NCBI RefSeq assembly: GCF_900116895.1
Contig: NZ_FPCF01000002.1
Location: 1-64,000, forward strand
Source of the DNA: Pseudidiomarina donghaiensis
GTDB lineage: Bacteria > Pseudomonadota > Gammaproteobacteria > Enterobacterales > Alteromonadaceae
Direction: 5' to 3'
DNA: 64,000 nt
Shown here: in pieces, positions 8,323-16,310 of the stretch
Numbering within the stretch: the stretch's first letter is position 1
Layout of the letters: each line of letters begins with the position of its first letter
Program-made: the position numbers and the translations under genes
Notes under the pieces: model-generated
Told to the model about the DNA's origin: nothing
Databases searched by the model: none
Seen by the model: only the letters and a program-made list of their open reading frames with translations

Positions 8323-9327
8323 TTAATACGTAGGCTGCAGTGCCAATGGCGGCTCTTGCAACGCGGAAAATTGTTCTTTGAGCGTGAGAATTTGCTGTTC
8401 CCAATAACGTTGTTCAGCAAACCATGGAAACGCACGTTGAAAAGCACTGTCGTTCCAACGACGAGCTAACCACGCCATATAATGTATGATGCGAAAACCG
8501 CGTAAGGGTTCAATTAAAGCGACTTCTTTACTATCGAAATCACAAAACTCTTGATAACCCTCGAGCAATATATCTAGCTGCAATGTTCGCTCAGCGCGAT
8601 TATCGCCCGCGAGCATCATCCATAAGTCTTGAATGGCGGGCCCGCTGCGAGCATCATCGAAATCAACAAACATTAGCTGCTCTTCACGCAGCAACATATT
8701 GCCTAAATGACAGTCGCCGTGCAAACGTTGGCATTGAAATGCGTCTAAACTTACCAAGCTGAGCTGTTTTACTAACGGCTCTGCAATAGCCCAAAAAGCT
8801 TCTTGCAAATTATCTGGCAACAATGGTGAATCTCGTAAAGTAGCCACCGCATCTGTGACAAACTCTTGATATGATAAGCGCGGCCGATGATTAAAGGGCT
8901 GCTGCTTAGCTACTGCGTGCATGCGTCCTATTTGGCGACCAATACGTTCAAGTTGATCAAGATCGCCCGGCTCAACGGCTCTTCCACCCACGCTTGGAAA
9001 CACTGTAAAGCGGTAGTCTTGATAATTATGCAAGGTAGCACCGTTTAACACCAAAGGTGCTACCGCTGGCACTTCGGCATCAAGCAATTCTTGAGTAAAG
9101 GCATGCTCTTCTAATATTTGTTGTTCTTGCCAACGCCCAGGGCGATAAAACTTAGCGACATAGCGTTTATTGTCATCGGCGATAAACTGATACACGCGAT
9201 TTTCGTAGCTGTTTAGCGCTAATAAACCAGATTGTGGATCAACCCCAACGTGCGCGAGCGCATCGGCGATGCGCTCGGGCGTCAGATTTTGAAAGCTAAA
9301 ATCGTGCTGAGTAGAATGATCACTCAT
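8323..9327 (-). CDS. srkA: stress response kinase SrkA (YihE)
   Basis: Aminoglycoside-phosphotransferase-fold Ser/Thr kinase; in E. coli it counters stress-induced cell death. Visible motifs are the ATP-binding region AKFYRPGRW, the catalytic loop HGDCHLGNML and the metal-binding FVDFDDA. The 334-residue length fits. The ATG at 9327 overlaps the stop of ccoG by 8 nt, which fixes this start; an in-frame extension to 9393 is unlikely. The order srkA-dsbA is conserved with E. coli. Confidence 0.95.
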   Translation of the reverse strand: MSDHSTQHDFSFQNLTPERIADALAHVGVDPQSGLLALNSYENRVYQFIADDNKRYVAKFYRPGRWQEQQILEEHAFTQELLDAEVPAVAPLVLNGATLHNYQDYRFTVFPSVGGRAVEPGDLDQLERIGRQIGRMHAVAKQQPFNHRPRLSYQEFVTDAVATLRDSPLLPDNLQEAFWAIAEPLVKQLSLVSLDAFQCQRLHGDCHLGNMLLREEQLMFVDFDDARSGPAIQDLWMMLAGDNRAERTLQLDILLEGYQEFCDFDSKEVALIEPLRGFRIIHYMAWLARRWNDSAFQRAFPWFAEQRYWEQQILTLKEQFSALQEPPLALQPTY

Positions 9328-10741
9328 AGAGGAATCGAGTAACGTGTTGCTCACGAACATCACCAGTGACTGAACTAACCACAAAGGTAACATCTTGCAC
9401 GCGCTCGGTCACGTCATCTGGATGCACAGCTAAGGTTATCGGCCGTGTTGCCACTTCGCCTGCTGCAACGGTTATGGTCGCGTCACCCAAAAGTTTACTG
9501 CGCGAGAAGCCTTCTGCGCTAATTACTAAGGTTTGTTCCTGCTGGGATTTATTCTGAATTTTCAGAGTAAACACGTTTTGCACCCAGCCATCCATATTAA
9601 TACTGTATAGCTGGTTGCGATCTCGCAGCACGTTAAATTGCAATGGCGAGCGGGTAGTGATATCCCAAATTAATAAGGCGGTCATAATAATCATCACCAC
9701 AAAGTAGCCTACGCTCTTAAAGCGCACTTTGTGGGTGCGTCCGCCTTGTAAATTGCGCTCGGTGGTAAAACGAATTAAGCCGCGCGGATAATTCATTTTA
9801 TCCATCACGTCGTTACAGGCATCAACACAAGCACCGCAGTTAATGCACTCATATTGCAGGCCGTTGCGAATATCGATGCCGGTGGGGCATACCTGCACAC
9901 ACATGTAACAGTCGATACAGTCACCAAGACCAAGCTCTTTGGGGTCTTTTTTACGAGAACGACCACCACGTGGCTCACCACGTTTGGTGTCATATGAAAC
10001 GGTTACTGTGTCTTTGTCAAACATGGCGGATTGAAAACGCGCATAAGGGCACATATGGGTGCACATAATCTCACGCATGTAACCCGCATTACCGTACGTA
10101 CAAAAGGCAAAAAACCACACCGAGAAAGCCGCCCAGAACCCGGCATTAAAAGTCCAAAAGTCGACAAACAAGGCGCGAACATCCGTAAAGTAACCAACAA
10201 ATGTTAATGCGGTTAGCAGTGACAATAGAACCCAAGAAATTTGCTTGCCGGTTTTCCGCCACAGTTTGTCAAAGTCCCATGGCCGTTTATCAAGCGACAT
10301 ACGCTGATTACGAGAGCCTTCAAATTTTTTCTCGAACCACATGAACATAAACGTCCAGGTGGTTTGTGGACACATAAAGCCACACCAAACACGGCCATAC
10401 AAGGTGGTAACAAAGAACAAAGCAAATGCAGAAACAATGAAAATCCAAGCCAATATAGTGAAATCTTGTGGCCACAAGGTTAGCCCAAAAATACGGAAGC
10501 GTTGCTCGGCAATATCAAGCAAAATGGCTTGTTCGCCATTCCACTGTAGCCACGGCAATAAAGCAAATAGCGCCAGCAAGATAAAACCGAAACTGCGACG
10601 AAACCATTCCAACGTACCCTTTACATCACGCACATAAATACGGTTACGTGGCGAGTATTCATTGCTGCGCTGTTTGGGGTCAGGACGATGAATTTTTACT
10701 TTATCGGCCGCTTGCACTTCAATTTTTTGTTCCATAGCCAT
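9320..10741 (-). CDS. ccoG: cytochrome c oxidase accessory protein CcoG (FixG/RdxA)
   Basis: Membrane-bound ferredoxin needed for copper delivery to cbb3 oxidase in studied organisms. It has several transmembrane segments, the N-terminal motif GRVWCGFMCPQTTW, and MCPYARFQSAMFD. Two 4Fe-4S clusters are given by CIDCYMCVQVC and CINCGACVDAC. The C-terminal part is an Ig-like FixG domain. 473 residues is normal. A second ATG at 10735 is an equally possible start. No ccoNOPQ genes lie in the window, and it overlaps srkA, so it is not in its usual operon here. Confidence 0.95.
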   Translation of the reverse strand: MAMEQKIEVQAADKVKIHRPDPKQRSNEYSPRNRIYVRDVKGTLEWFRRSFGFILLALFALLPWLQWNGEQAILLDIAEQRFRIFGLTLWPQDFTILAWIFIVSAFALFFVTTLYGRVWCGFMCPQTTWTFMFMWFEKKFEGSRNQRMSLDKRPWDFDKLWRKTGKQISWVLLSLLTALTFVGYFTDVRALFVDFWTFNAGFWAAFSVWFFAFCTYGNAGYMREIMCTHMCPYARFQSAMFDKDTVTVSYDTKRGEPRGGRSRKKDPKELGLGDCIDCYMCVQVCPTGIDIRNGLQYECINCGACVDACNDVMDKMNYPRGLIRFTTERNLQGGRTHKVRFKSVGYFVVMIIMTALLIWDITTRSPLQFNVLRDRNQLYSINMDGWVQNVFTLKIQNKSQQEQTLVISAEGFSRSKLLGDATITVAAGEVATRPITLAVHPDDVTERVQDVTFVVSSVTGDVREQHVTRFLYE

Positions 10742-10795
10742 ACCGCTTCTGTTTGGACTAGAAAATAAGCCCGATTATACATACTTTTTGTATGC

Positions 10796-12070
10796 CTATT
10801 TAGGCTTTTTCAACATGTTACCGGCCGTTTTTTGATCGCGATCAACACCGCAAATGGCAACAATAGTGTCCAATAGCACATTTGCGCCGGCTTCCACATC
10901 ATGCCAGTGCGACCACTCGTCCGGCGCATGACTTACCCCATTCACTGACGGAATAAAAATAAGGCCAGCGTCAGTGACCTCGGTCATAAACTGCGTGTCG
11001 TGCCCGGCACCACTCGGCATACGCGTATAAGAATAACCACGGTGTTTCACTTGCGCTTCAATTAGGTTTGTTAATTCGCCCGAACAATGCTTCGGCTCAA
11101 GCCAGCTTACCTGCTCGTACTCAAACATGAGGCGATGCTTGCGCGCAATCGCTGACAATGTTTTACGACACGCATTGGCGAGTTCTTTCATGACGCCTTC
11201 GTCCATATCGCGCCCAACAATGGTAAATACAGCTTCACCAGGAACGGTATGAGGGTGACCTGGTTTGAGTTCAACTTTACCAACAGTGATGCGCGTTTTG
11301 TCCGTGCCGTTTTCAGCAATAATCCGATCGATTTCGTGGGCAAAATCAGCAAGCCCCATAAACGCATCGCTACGCATATCCATGGGTGCAGTTCCTGCGT
11401 GGTCGGCTTTCCCTTTCAGATGAACTATCCACTTGAACACACCAGAAATACCATCCACAACGCCTATTTGCAGGTCTTGTTGAAACAGCACAGGGCCTTG
11501 CTCAATATGCAGCTCCAAAAAAGCCTTGAGCTGTTCGGGGCGCCACGCCGCATCAAGTGCTTGCATGGCATCCAGACCCTGTGCAGCCATAGCGTCCTTC
11601 AAATACACGCCATCGGCGTCATGGGCCGACAATAGCCAATCGGGATTCAAGCAGCCAGACATGGCTTGCGAACCCAGCATACCACCAAATCGACCCTCTT
11701 CTTCGGCCGTGGCAACACCCCAAATGGGCGTGTCTATGTTCGGTTGTTGTTGCTGAATAGTTTGAATAACTTCAAGAGCAGCCATAACGCCAAGGGCACC
11801 GTCAAAAATGCCGCCTGCAGGCACGGTATCAATGTGTGAGCCCATAAGTACCACTGGCTTATCTCGCGCTCCGCGGCCAAAAAACACATTGCCCGCACCG
11901 TCCATATAGGTTTCAAGCCCAGCGCTTTTCGCTTTGTCTTGTAACCATTGCCGTCCTTGCATGTCGGCATCGGTAAAGCCGATGCGGTACATGCCGCGGT
12001 CTTGTTCGTTGTAGCCTATTTTTGCAAGTTCGAGTAGGTTGGCTTTCAGTCGCTCTGCATTGATCTCCAT
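10796..12070 (-). CDS. M20-family Zn amidohydrolase (N-carbamoyl-L-amino acid hydrolase/allantoate amidohydrolase type)
   Basis: Binuclear zinc amidohydrolase of the hydantoinase/carbamoylase group. Metal-binding motifs are GSHIDTVPAGGIFDGALGV (His and the bridging Asp), TAEEEGRFGG (Glu) and, near the end, GAGHDTQF. The substrate-domain motif LELHIEQGPVL is also present. 424 residues matches the family. Whether the substrate is a carbamoyl amino acid, a ureide or another amide cannot be told from sequence. No purine or pyrimidine catabolism genes lie nearby. Confidence 0.9.
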   Translation of the reverse strand: MEINAERLKANLLELAKIGYNEQDRGMYRIGFTDADMQGRQWLQDKAKSAGLETYMDGAGNVFFGRGARDKPVVLMGSHIDTVPAGGIFDGALGVMAALEVIQTIQQQQPNIDTPIWGVATAEEEGRFGGMLGSQAMSGCLNPDWLLSAHDADGVYLKDAMAAQGLDAMQALDAAWRPEQLKAFLELHIEQGPVLFQQDLQIGVVDGISGVFKWIVHLKGKADHAGTAPMDMRSDAFMGLADFAHEIDRIIAENGTDKTRITVGKVELKPGHPHTVPGEAVFTIVGRDMDEGVMKELANACRKTLSAIARKHRLMFEYEQVSWLEPKHCSGELTNLIEAQVKHRGYSYTRMPSGAGHDTQFMTEVTDAGLIFIPSVNGVSHAPDEWSHWHDVEAGANVLLDTIVAICGVDRDQKTAGNMLKKPK

Positions 12071-12229
12071 AATTCGTCCACTTCGTTGTTCGTGTTTCGT
12101 ACGCTTCGCTGTTCGTACACGTCGTTATTCGTTAAAGATAGTATAGAAGCTCAATTTGGGTTTTGGGTTGTGGGTTTTCGAATAACGAAGAGCGAAGCGG
12201 TCGAATAACGAGTAACGGCTTTAAAAAAA

Positions 12230-12247
12230 GCCCGGCGGGTGCCGGGC
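12230..12247 (-). terminator. intrinsic terminator downstream of ahpD
   Basis: GCCCGGC / GCCGGGC stem with a short loop. On the minus strand it is followed by a run of seven T (AAAAAAA at 12223-12229 on the plus strand). It ends the ahpC-ahpD transcript. Bases 12071-12229 hold no gene, only degenerate copies of a TTCG/CGAA-rich motif (TTCGTTATTCG-like). Confidence 0.85.
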
Positions 12248-12331
12248 AAGAAGAGAACAACCAGATCTCAGGGAAGTTTCACAGCACTATAAACAGCGCC
12301 TGTGACAAAGATGTGACATCAAGCAATTAAA

Positions 12332-12859
12332 TTAGGCAATGCGTTTTGCGGTTGCTGCTGCGTTCAGTACCGCCGCCAATTTAATCGATGCTTGAATTAC
12401 TTGCGCTGAAATGTTGTGCTTCAGCAATACACCAACGTGTGAGTCAATGCACATACCACAGCCGTTTAAGGCCGATACTGCGAGCGAGTACAACTCGAAA
12501 TCTGCTTTATCAACACCTGGGTTGGCCATGCCATTCATACGTAAGCCGGCTGGCAATTTAGTAAACTGCTTGTCGGTGCACAGGTGTAAAAAGCGATAGT
12601 ACACGTTGTTCATCGCCATAAGGGTTGCCGCAAGCTTTGCTGCGCCATCCACGTTATCTTCAATGTTGCCTTCAGCTTCGGCTTTTACCGCGTCAATTAA
12701 TTCTTGGTCACCAATTGAGTATACCAATGACAGGGCGGTGCCATAAAACTGGGTTGGGGTCATACCAGAGGTATCGACATTGCCGAACAGGTTCGACAAA
12801 TTGAGTTTGGTATCTTTACCGTGTTCACCCAAGCCTTGTTTGTAATCTGCAATGCTCAT
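12332..12859 (-). CDS. ahpD: AhpD-like alkylhydroperoxidase (carboxymuconolactone decarboxylase fold)
   Basis: Peroxide-detoxification enzyme with the AhpD active site NGCGMCIDSH (CxxC plus the following His). 175 residues from the ATG at 12859, chosen because a GGAGG lies 8-10 nt upstream; the longer frame to 12913 has no such site and would cover the terminator hairpin. In actinobacteria AhpD re-reduces AhpC through lipoyl cofactors. Here it follows ahpC by about 80 bp, consistent with partnership. Regulation is probably by the neighbouring OxyR. Confidence 0.92.
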   Translation of the reverse strand: MSIADYKQGLGEHGKDTKLNLSNLFGNVDTSGMTPTQFYGTALSLVYSIGDQELIDAVKAEAEGNIEDNVDGAAKLAATLMAMNNVYYRFLHLCTDKQFTKLPAGLRMNGMANPGVDKADFELYSLAVSALNGCGMCIDSHVGVLLKHNISAQVIQASIKLAAVLNAAATAKRIA

Positions 12860-12875
12860 TTCAATTCCTCCGCTT

Positions 12876-12902
12876 AAAAAAGGTGCCGCAAATGCGGCAC
12901 CT
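12876..12902 (-). terminator. intercistronic hairpin with U-run between ahpC and ahpD
   Basis: AGGTGCCGCA / TGCGGCACCT is a 10-bp perfect stem with a 2-nt loop. On the minus strand it is followed by TTTTT, just upstream of the ahpD ribosome binding site. It looks like a terminator or attenuator that would make ahpD expression a fraction of ahpC expression. Confidence 0.75.
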
Positions 12903-12939
12903 AAAGACATCACGTTATGTGGGGGGATGTGATGTCTGC

Positions 12940-13491
12940 TTACAGGGTGTCGCCGCCTACTGCACGGTTACATGGACACAATTCGTCAGTTTGTAAGCCG
13001 TCCAAAATACGTAGTACTTCTGTTGGGTTACGACCTACGTTCAAGTTGTTTACTGACACGTGCTGAATAACACCGTGTGGGTCCACAACGAAAGTGGCAC
13101 GTAAAGCAACGTTTTCAACTTGGTCACGTACACCTAAACCGTCAACCAAAGACTTCACGCCGTTGTCAGCGAATGACCATTGGTTCAAGCTTTTCAGGTC
13201 TGGGTGCTCACGACGCCATGCCAATTTAACGAACTCGTTATCCGTGCTGCCGCCTAATACGATAGCGTCGCGGTCTGCGAATTCTTCGTTTAACTTCGCG
13301 AACTCAACAATTTCAGTTGGGCATACGAAGGTGAAGTCTTTCGGATAGAAGAAAATGATTTTCCATTTACCTTCAAAACTTTCGTTGTTGATAGTTTCGA
13401 ACGCGCTTTCGCCGTTTTCTTCAGGCATGTTGAAACCAGGCTTAACACCTACAACTTCAAATTCTGGTAATTTATCGCCTACTGTTAACAT
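12940..13491 (-). CDS. ahpC: AhpC/Prx1-type 2-Cys peroxiredoxin
   Basis: Reduces hydrogen and organic peroxides. The peroxidatic Cys is in FYPKDFTFVCPTE near residue 50, and the C-terminal cysteine pair is in DELCPCN. The sequence WRREHPDLKSLNQWSFAD is typical of the AhpC group paired with AhpD rather than AhpF. 183 residues from the ATG at 13491, fixed by AAGGAG 7 nt upstream. It is divergent from oxyR and upstream of ahpD. Confidence 0.95.
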   Translation of the reverse strand: MLTVGDKLPEFEVVGVKPGFNMPEENGESAFETINNESFEGKWKIIFFYPKDFTFVCPTEIVEFAKLNEEFADRDAIVLGGSTDNEFVKLAWRREHPDLKSLNQWSFADNGVKSLVDGLGVRDQVENVALRATFVVDPHGVIQHVSVNNLNVGRNPTEVLRILDGLQTDELCPCNRAVGGDTL

Positions 13492-13602
13492 ACGTTTTGC
13501 TCCTTGTTTCAAATCGTCTTAGGGAAATTTGTGTAAGGCCCGTTGCCTTAGCTCGGGAACTATCATAGGCGCACATCAAAATTTGTTAAAACGAATAAAA
13601 CG

Positions 13603-13615
13603 GATTACTATAATC
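13603..13615. promoter_or_regulatory. possible LysR-type operator between oxyR and ahpC
   Basis: GATTACTATAATC is a palindrome of the T-N11-A kind, 36 bp upstream of oxyR in the 159-bp divergent intergenic region. A further ATAG-like element lies near 13556-13565. The full four-part ATAG/CTAT OxyR motif is not clear, so this is a candidate only. Confidence 0.35.
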
Positions 13616-13650
13616 GAAAATACTAATTAAGGCTTTGAGAGGGTCATTGA

Positions 13651-14565
13651 ATGAGCAAGCTACCTAGCTTAAAAAACCTCAGCTATTTATTGGCGCTACA
13701 CCAGCACCAGAACTTTAACCGAGCAGCGCAGGCGTGCAACGTAAGCCAATCGACGTTAAGTAGCGGCATTCAGAATTTAGAAGAACAATTAGGCTGCCAG
13801 CTGATTGAACGCGATCACAAGTCGTTTTTGTTTACTGGCATGGGCGAAGAAGTAGTTGAGCAGGCGCGACGTATACTGACCTCAACCGAAGAGCTGCTGT
13901 ATTTTGCGCAAAGCCAAGGCAAAATTATGGAAGGCCCGTTACGCCTCGGCTGCATTCCAACTATTGCGCCATTCTTGGTGGGCCCTTTAACCAAGCAATT
14001 GCAGGTTGATTACCCCAAGTTGCAACTGAATATTCGCGAAGACACGACAGAAAATTTATTGCACCTGCTACGTAACGGCGAGCTTGATGTGTTGGTTTTA
14101 GCACTGCCAGTTGATCTGCAAGGCAACCAAAGCTATGTGTTAGGCCGCGACCCGTTCAAGTTAGTTATGCACCAGTCAATGGCTGACAATTTACATGAGC
14201 CGGTTCAATACAATCAGCTACCTGATAATTCAATTTTCCTACTGGAAAAAGAGCACTGTTTAACGGGGCATGCGGTTGCCGCCTGTGAATTAGCAGACTC
14301 AACCAAGATTAACCCGTTCACCGCCACCAGCCTACATAGTTTGGTGCAAATGGCTGACGCACGATTAGGCGCGACATTTATACCGCAAATGGCAATTGAC
14401 CGAGGTATTTTGAATGGTACAGATTTGGTCGCGTTACAACCGACAGGGCAGCAAGCTTCACGTGAAATTGGGTTGGTGTATCGGCCAACAACAAACCGCC
14501 GGCAAACATTCCGGCGGTTAGCTGAGTTTATTGCGCAGTTATTGCCTGAGCCGCTATTAAAATAG
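13651..14565 (+). CDS. oxyR: hydrogen peroxide-sensing LysR-type regulator OxyR
   Basis: An N-terminal winged helix (residues 1-65, with NFNRAAQACNVSQSTLSSGI as recognition helix region) and a C-terminal sensor domain. Cys203 and Cys212 in EHCLTGHAVAAC match the redox pair Cys199/Cys208 of E. coli OxyR with identical spacing; RLGCIPTIAP is also typical. The 304-residue length is standard. It is divergent from ahpC, its expected target, and probably also autoregulates. Confidence 0.95.
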   Translation: MSKLPSLKNLSYLLALHQHQNFNRAAQACNVSQSTLSSGIQNLEEQLGCQLIERDHKSFLFTGMGEEVVEQARRILTSTEELLYFAQSQGKIMEGPLRLGCIPTIAPFLVGPLTKQLQVDYPKLQLNIREDTTENLLHLLRNGELDVLVLALPVDLQGNQSYVLGRDPFKLVMHQSMADNLHEPVQYNQLPDNSIFLLEKEHCLTGHAVAACELADSTKINPFTATSLHSLVQMADARLGATFIPQMAIDRGILNGTDLVALQPTGQQASREIGLVYRPTTNRRQTFRRLAEFIAQLLPEPLLK

Positions 14566-14606
14566 CGGCTTACGTGCCATCTTAAGCACCTCGTTGGCAC
14601 GACCCA

Positions 14607-15032
14607 TTAAGGCGCCGTTTGTAATTGCTCTAAACGCGGCGCAATACTGGCTTGATCAGGCGCTTTTTCGCTGTGCACACGAGCCTGAGTCAGGTCTACT
14701 GGCTGACCGACTTCAGCAGAAATAATTTCCTGCAGCTGATCTGGGGTTAAATGTTTACCGGTTTTAACGACGCGTATATCGGTGTTACCGTCTACTGAGG
14801 CTGTACCCGGTAAATAAATAGTACCGTTAGAGAAGTCGACCGCAAATGCTATAACGCCCGGCACTAAGAAAAACAGTAAGCCAATACCGTTCAGTGCGGC
14901 AACGCCTGGGTCAATTTGTCCACTGACTTGACCTTTGCGCTCAGGGTAGAGAATAGTGCCACACGCGGTTAGGTGTAACGTGGCGAGAATTAAAGCCGTT
15001 GCACGTAATGCATTGCGTTTTAAGGTTGCCAT
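14607..15032 (-). CDS. putative lipoprotein, unknown function
   Basis: About 141 residues. A type II signal peptide ends in the lipobox LTAC (Cys near residue 24), followed by GTILYPERKGQ, which recalls the YidQ/YceK kind of small lipoproteins. A central hydrophobic segment (GIGLLFFLVPGVIAFAVDF) may be a second membrane contact. I chose the ATG at 15032 because AAGGAG lies 7 nt upstream. Convergent with oxyR. No function can be assigned. Confidence 0.8.
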   Translation of the reverse strand: MATLKRNALRATALILATLHLTACGTILYPERKGQVSGQIDPGVAALNGIGLLFFLVPGVIAFAVDFSNGTIYLPGTASVDGNTDIRVVKTGKHLTPDQLQEIISAEVGQPVDLTQARVHSEKAPDQASIAPRLEQLQTAP

Positions 15033-15162
15033 TTGAGCTCCTTGGTCGCTTGTTAATATCATGTGATATCAGAATTGTAGCTAAAAAAATCAATCCAAAA
15101 TTGGATTTAATCTATATTTACTTTAGTAAAGCTTTGTAAATTTTCACGTTAAGGAGCGTTCC

Positions 15163-16308
15163 ATGTTACGCAAATTAGTTGCGCTTGCGGTTACCGCCGC
15201 ACTATTTGGTAGTGGTCTTGGCAGTACTGATGCCTTGGCGGAGACGGTTTCTACTGAGCGTCATAAAGTGACGGTAAGTACCCTAGCAGACAAGCTTGAA
15301 AAGCCGTGGGGAATGGCGTTTTTGCCTGCTGGCGATCTACTCATCACCGAAAAGTCAGGCACCTTACGCCGGGTGACATTAAGCGGCGACATTAGCTCGC
15401 CTTTAAGTGGCGTTCCTGCAGTGGTCGACCGCAGCCAAGGCGGATTGCTCGACATTGCGGTAGACCCTAACTTTGGCGACAACCAATACGTTTATTTGAG
15501 CTACTCAGAAGCGGATCCGCAAGGTGGTGAAGGGAATAGTACAGCGGTTATGCGGGCCAAATTAACGGCCAATGGCTTAACCAACGGCAAGGTTATTTTT
15601 CGCGGCGCACCGAAATATAAAAGCGGCGCGCACTTTGGTTCTCGCTTAGTATTTGCACCTGACGGCCATTTGTTTATTACCCTGGGTGACCGTTATTCGG
15701 CCATGAATGACGCACAAACCTTAGATAATCATCACGGTAAAGTGGTACGTATTAAGCCCGACGGTAGCGTACCGAGTGATAACCCTTTTGTTGGCAAACA
15801 AGGCGCTTTACCGGAAATTTGGTCGTTTGGCCATCGCAACGTTCAAGGTGCCGCCATACACCCGACTACCGGCAAACTGTGGACGGTTGAACATGGCCCG
15901 AAAGGCGGTGATGAAATCAATATCCCCGAAGCCGGGCACAATTACGGTTGGCCAGAAGCCACCTACGGCGTGGACTACGATGGCAGCATTATTAGCGACA
16001 AAACTCACGTAGAAGGTACCGTGCAACCGCATTATTACTGGGTACCTTCTATTGCTACCTCCAACATGATTTTTTACACCGGTGATAAATTTCCGGCGTG
16101 GAAAGGTGATTTACTAGTCGCCGCTCTAAAAGGCTCTCAAGTTGCGCGCCTTGATCTTGATGGCGACCGCGTGATGCATGAGGAAACCTTGTTTGAAGAA
16201 GCCGTGACACAACGTATTCGCGATATTGAGCAAGGCCCGGATGGTTATATTTATTTAATTACCGATGATCGCAACGGTCAGCTTATTCAAATTAAACCGG
16301 CACAATAA
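15163..16308 (+). CDS. periplasmic PQQ-dependent aldose sugar dehydrogenase family (Asd/YliI-like)
   Basis: A signal peptide (residues 1-27, ending in DALA) precedes a six-bladed beta-propeller of the glucose/sorbosone dehydrogenase family. Motifs include GMAFLPAGDLLITEKSG, GSRLVFAPDGHLFITLGDR, SFGHRNVQG and EHGPKGGDEIN, with the catalytic His in GSRLVF/GHRN-type surroundings. 381 residues matches E. coli YliI. It would oxidise aldoses in the periplasm if PQQ is supplied; no PQQ biosynthesis genes are in the window. The next gene, a TonB receptor, starts 2 nt after its stop. Confidence 0.92.
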   Translation: MLRKLVALAVTAALFGSGLGSTDALAETVSTERHKVTVSTLADKLEKPWGMAFLPAGDLLITEKSGTLRRVTLSGDISSPLSGVPAVVDRSQGGLLDIAVDPNFGDNQYVYLSYSEADPQGGEGNSTAVMRAKLTANGLTNGKVIFRGAPKYKSGAHFGSRLVFAPDGHLFITLGDRYSAMNDAQTLDNHHGKVVRIKPDGSVPSDNPFVGKQGALPEIWSFGHRNVQGAAIHPTTGKLWTVEHGPKGGDEINIPEAGHNYGWPEATYGVDYDGSIISDKTHVEGTVQPHYYWVPSIATSNMIFYTGDKFPAWKGDLLVAALKGSQVARLDLDGDRVMHEETLFEEAVTQRIRDIEQGPDGYIYLITDDRNGQLIQIKPAQ

Positions 16309-16310
16309 TC

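Noticed and set aside
12071-12229. TTCG/CGAA-rich stretches as a CRISPR or REP array
   Set aside because: Repeats are short and irregular with no constant spacer length; only a loosely repeated intergenic motif.
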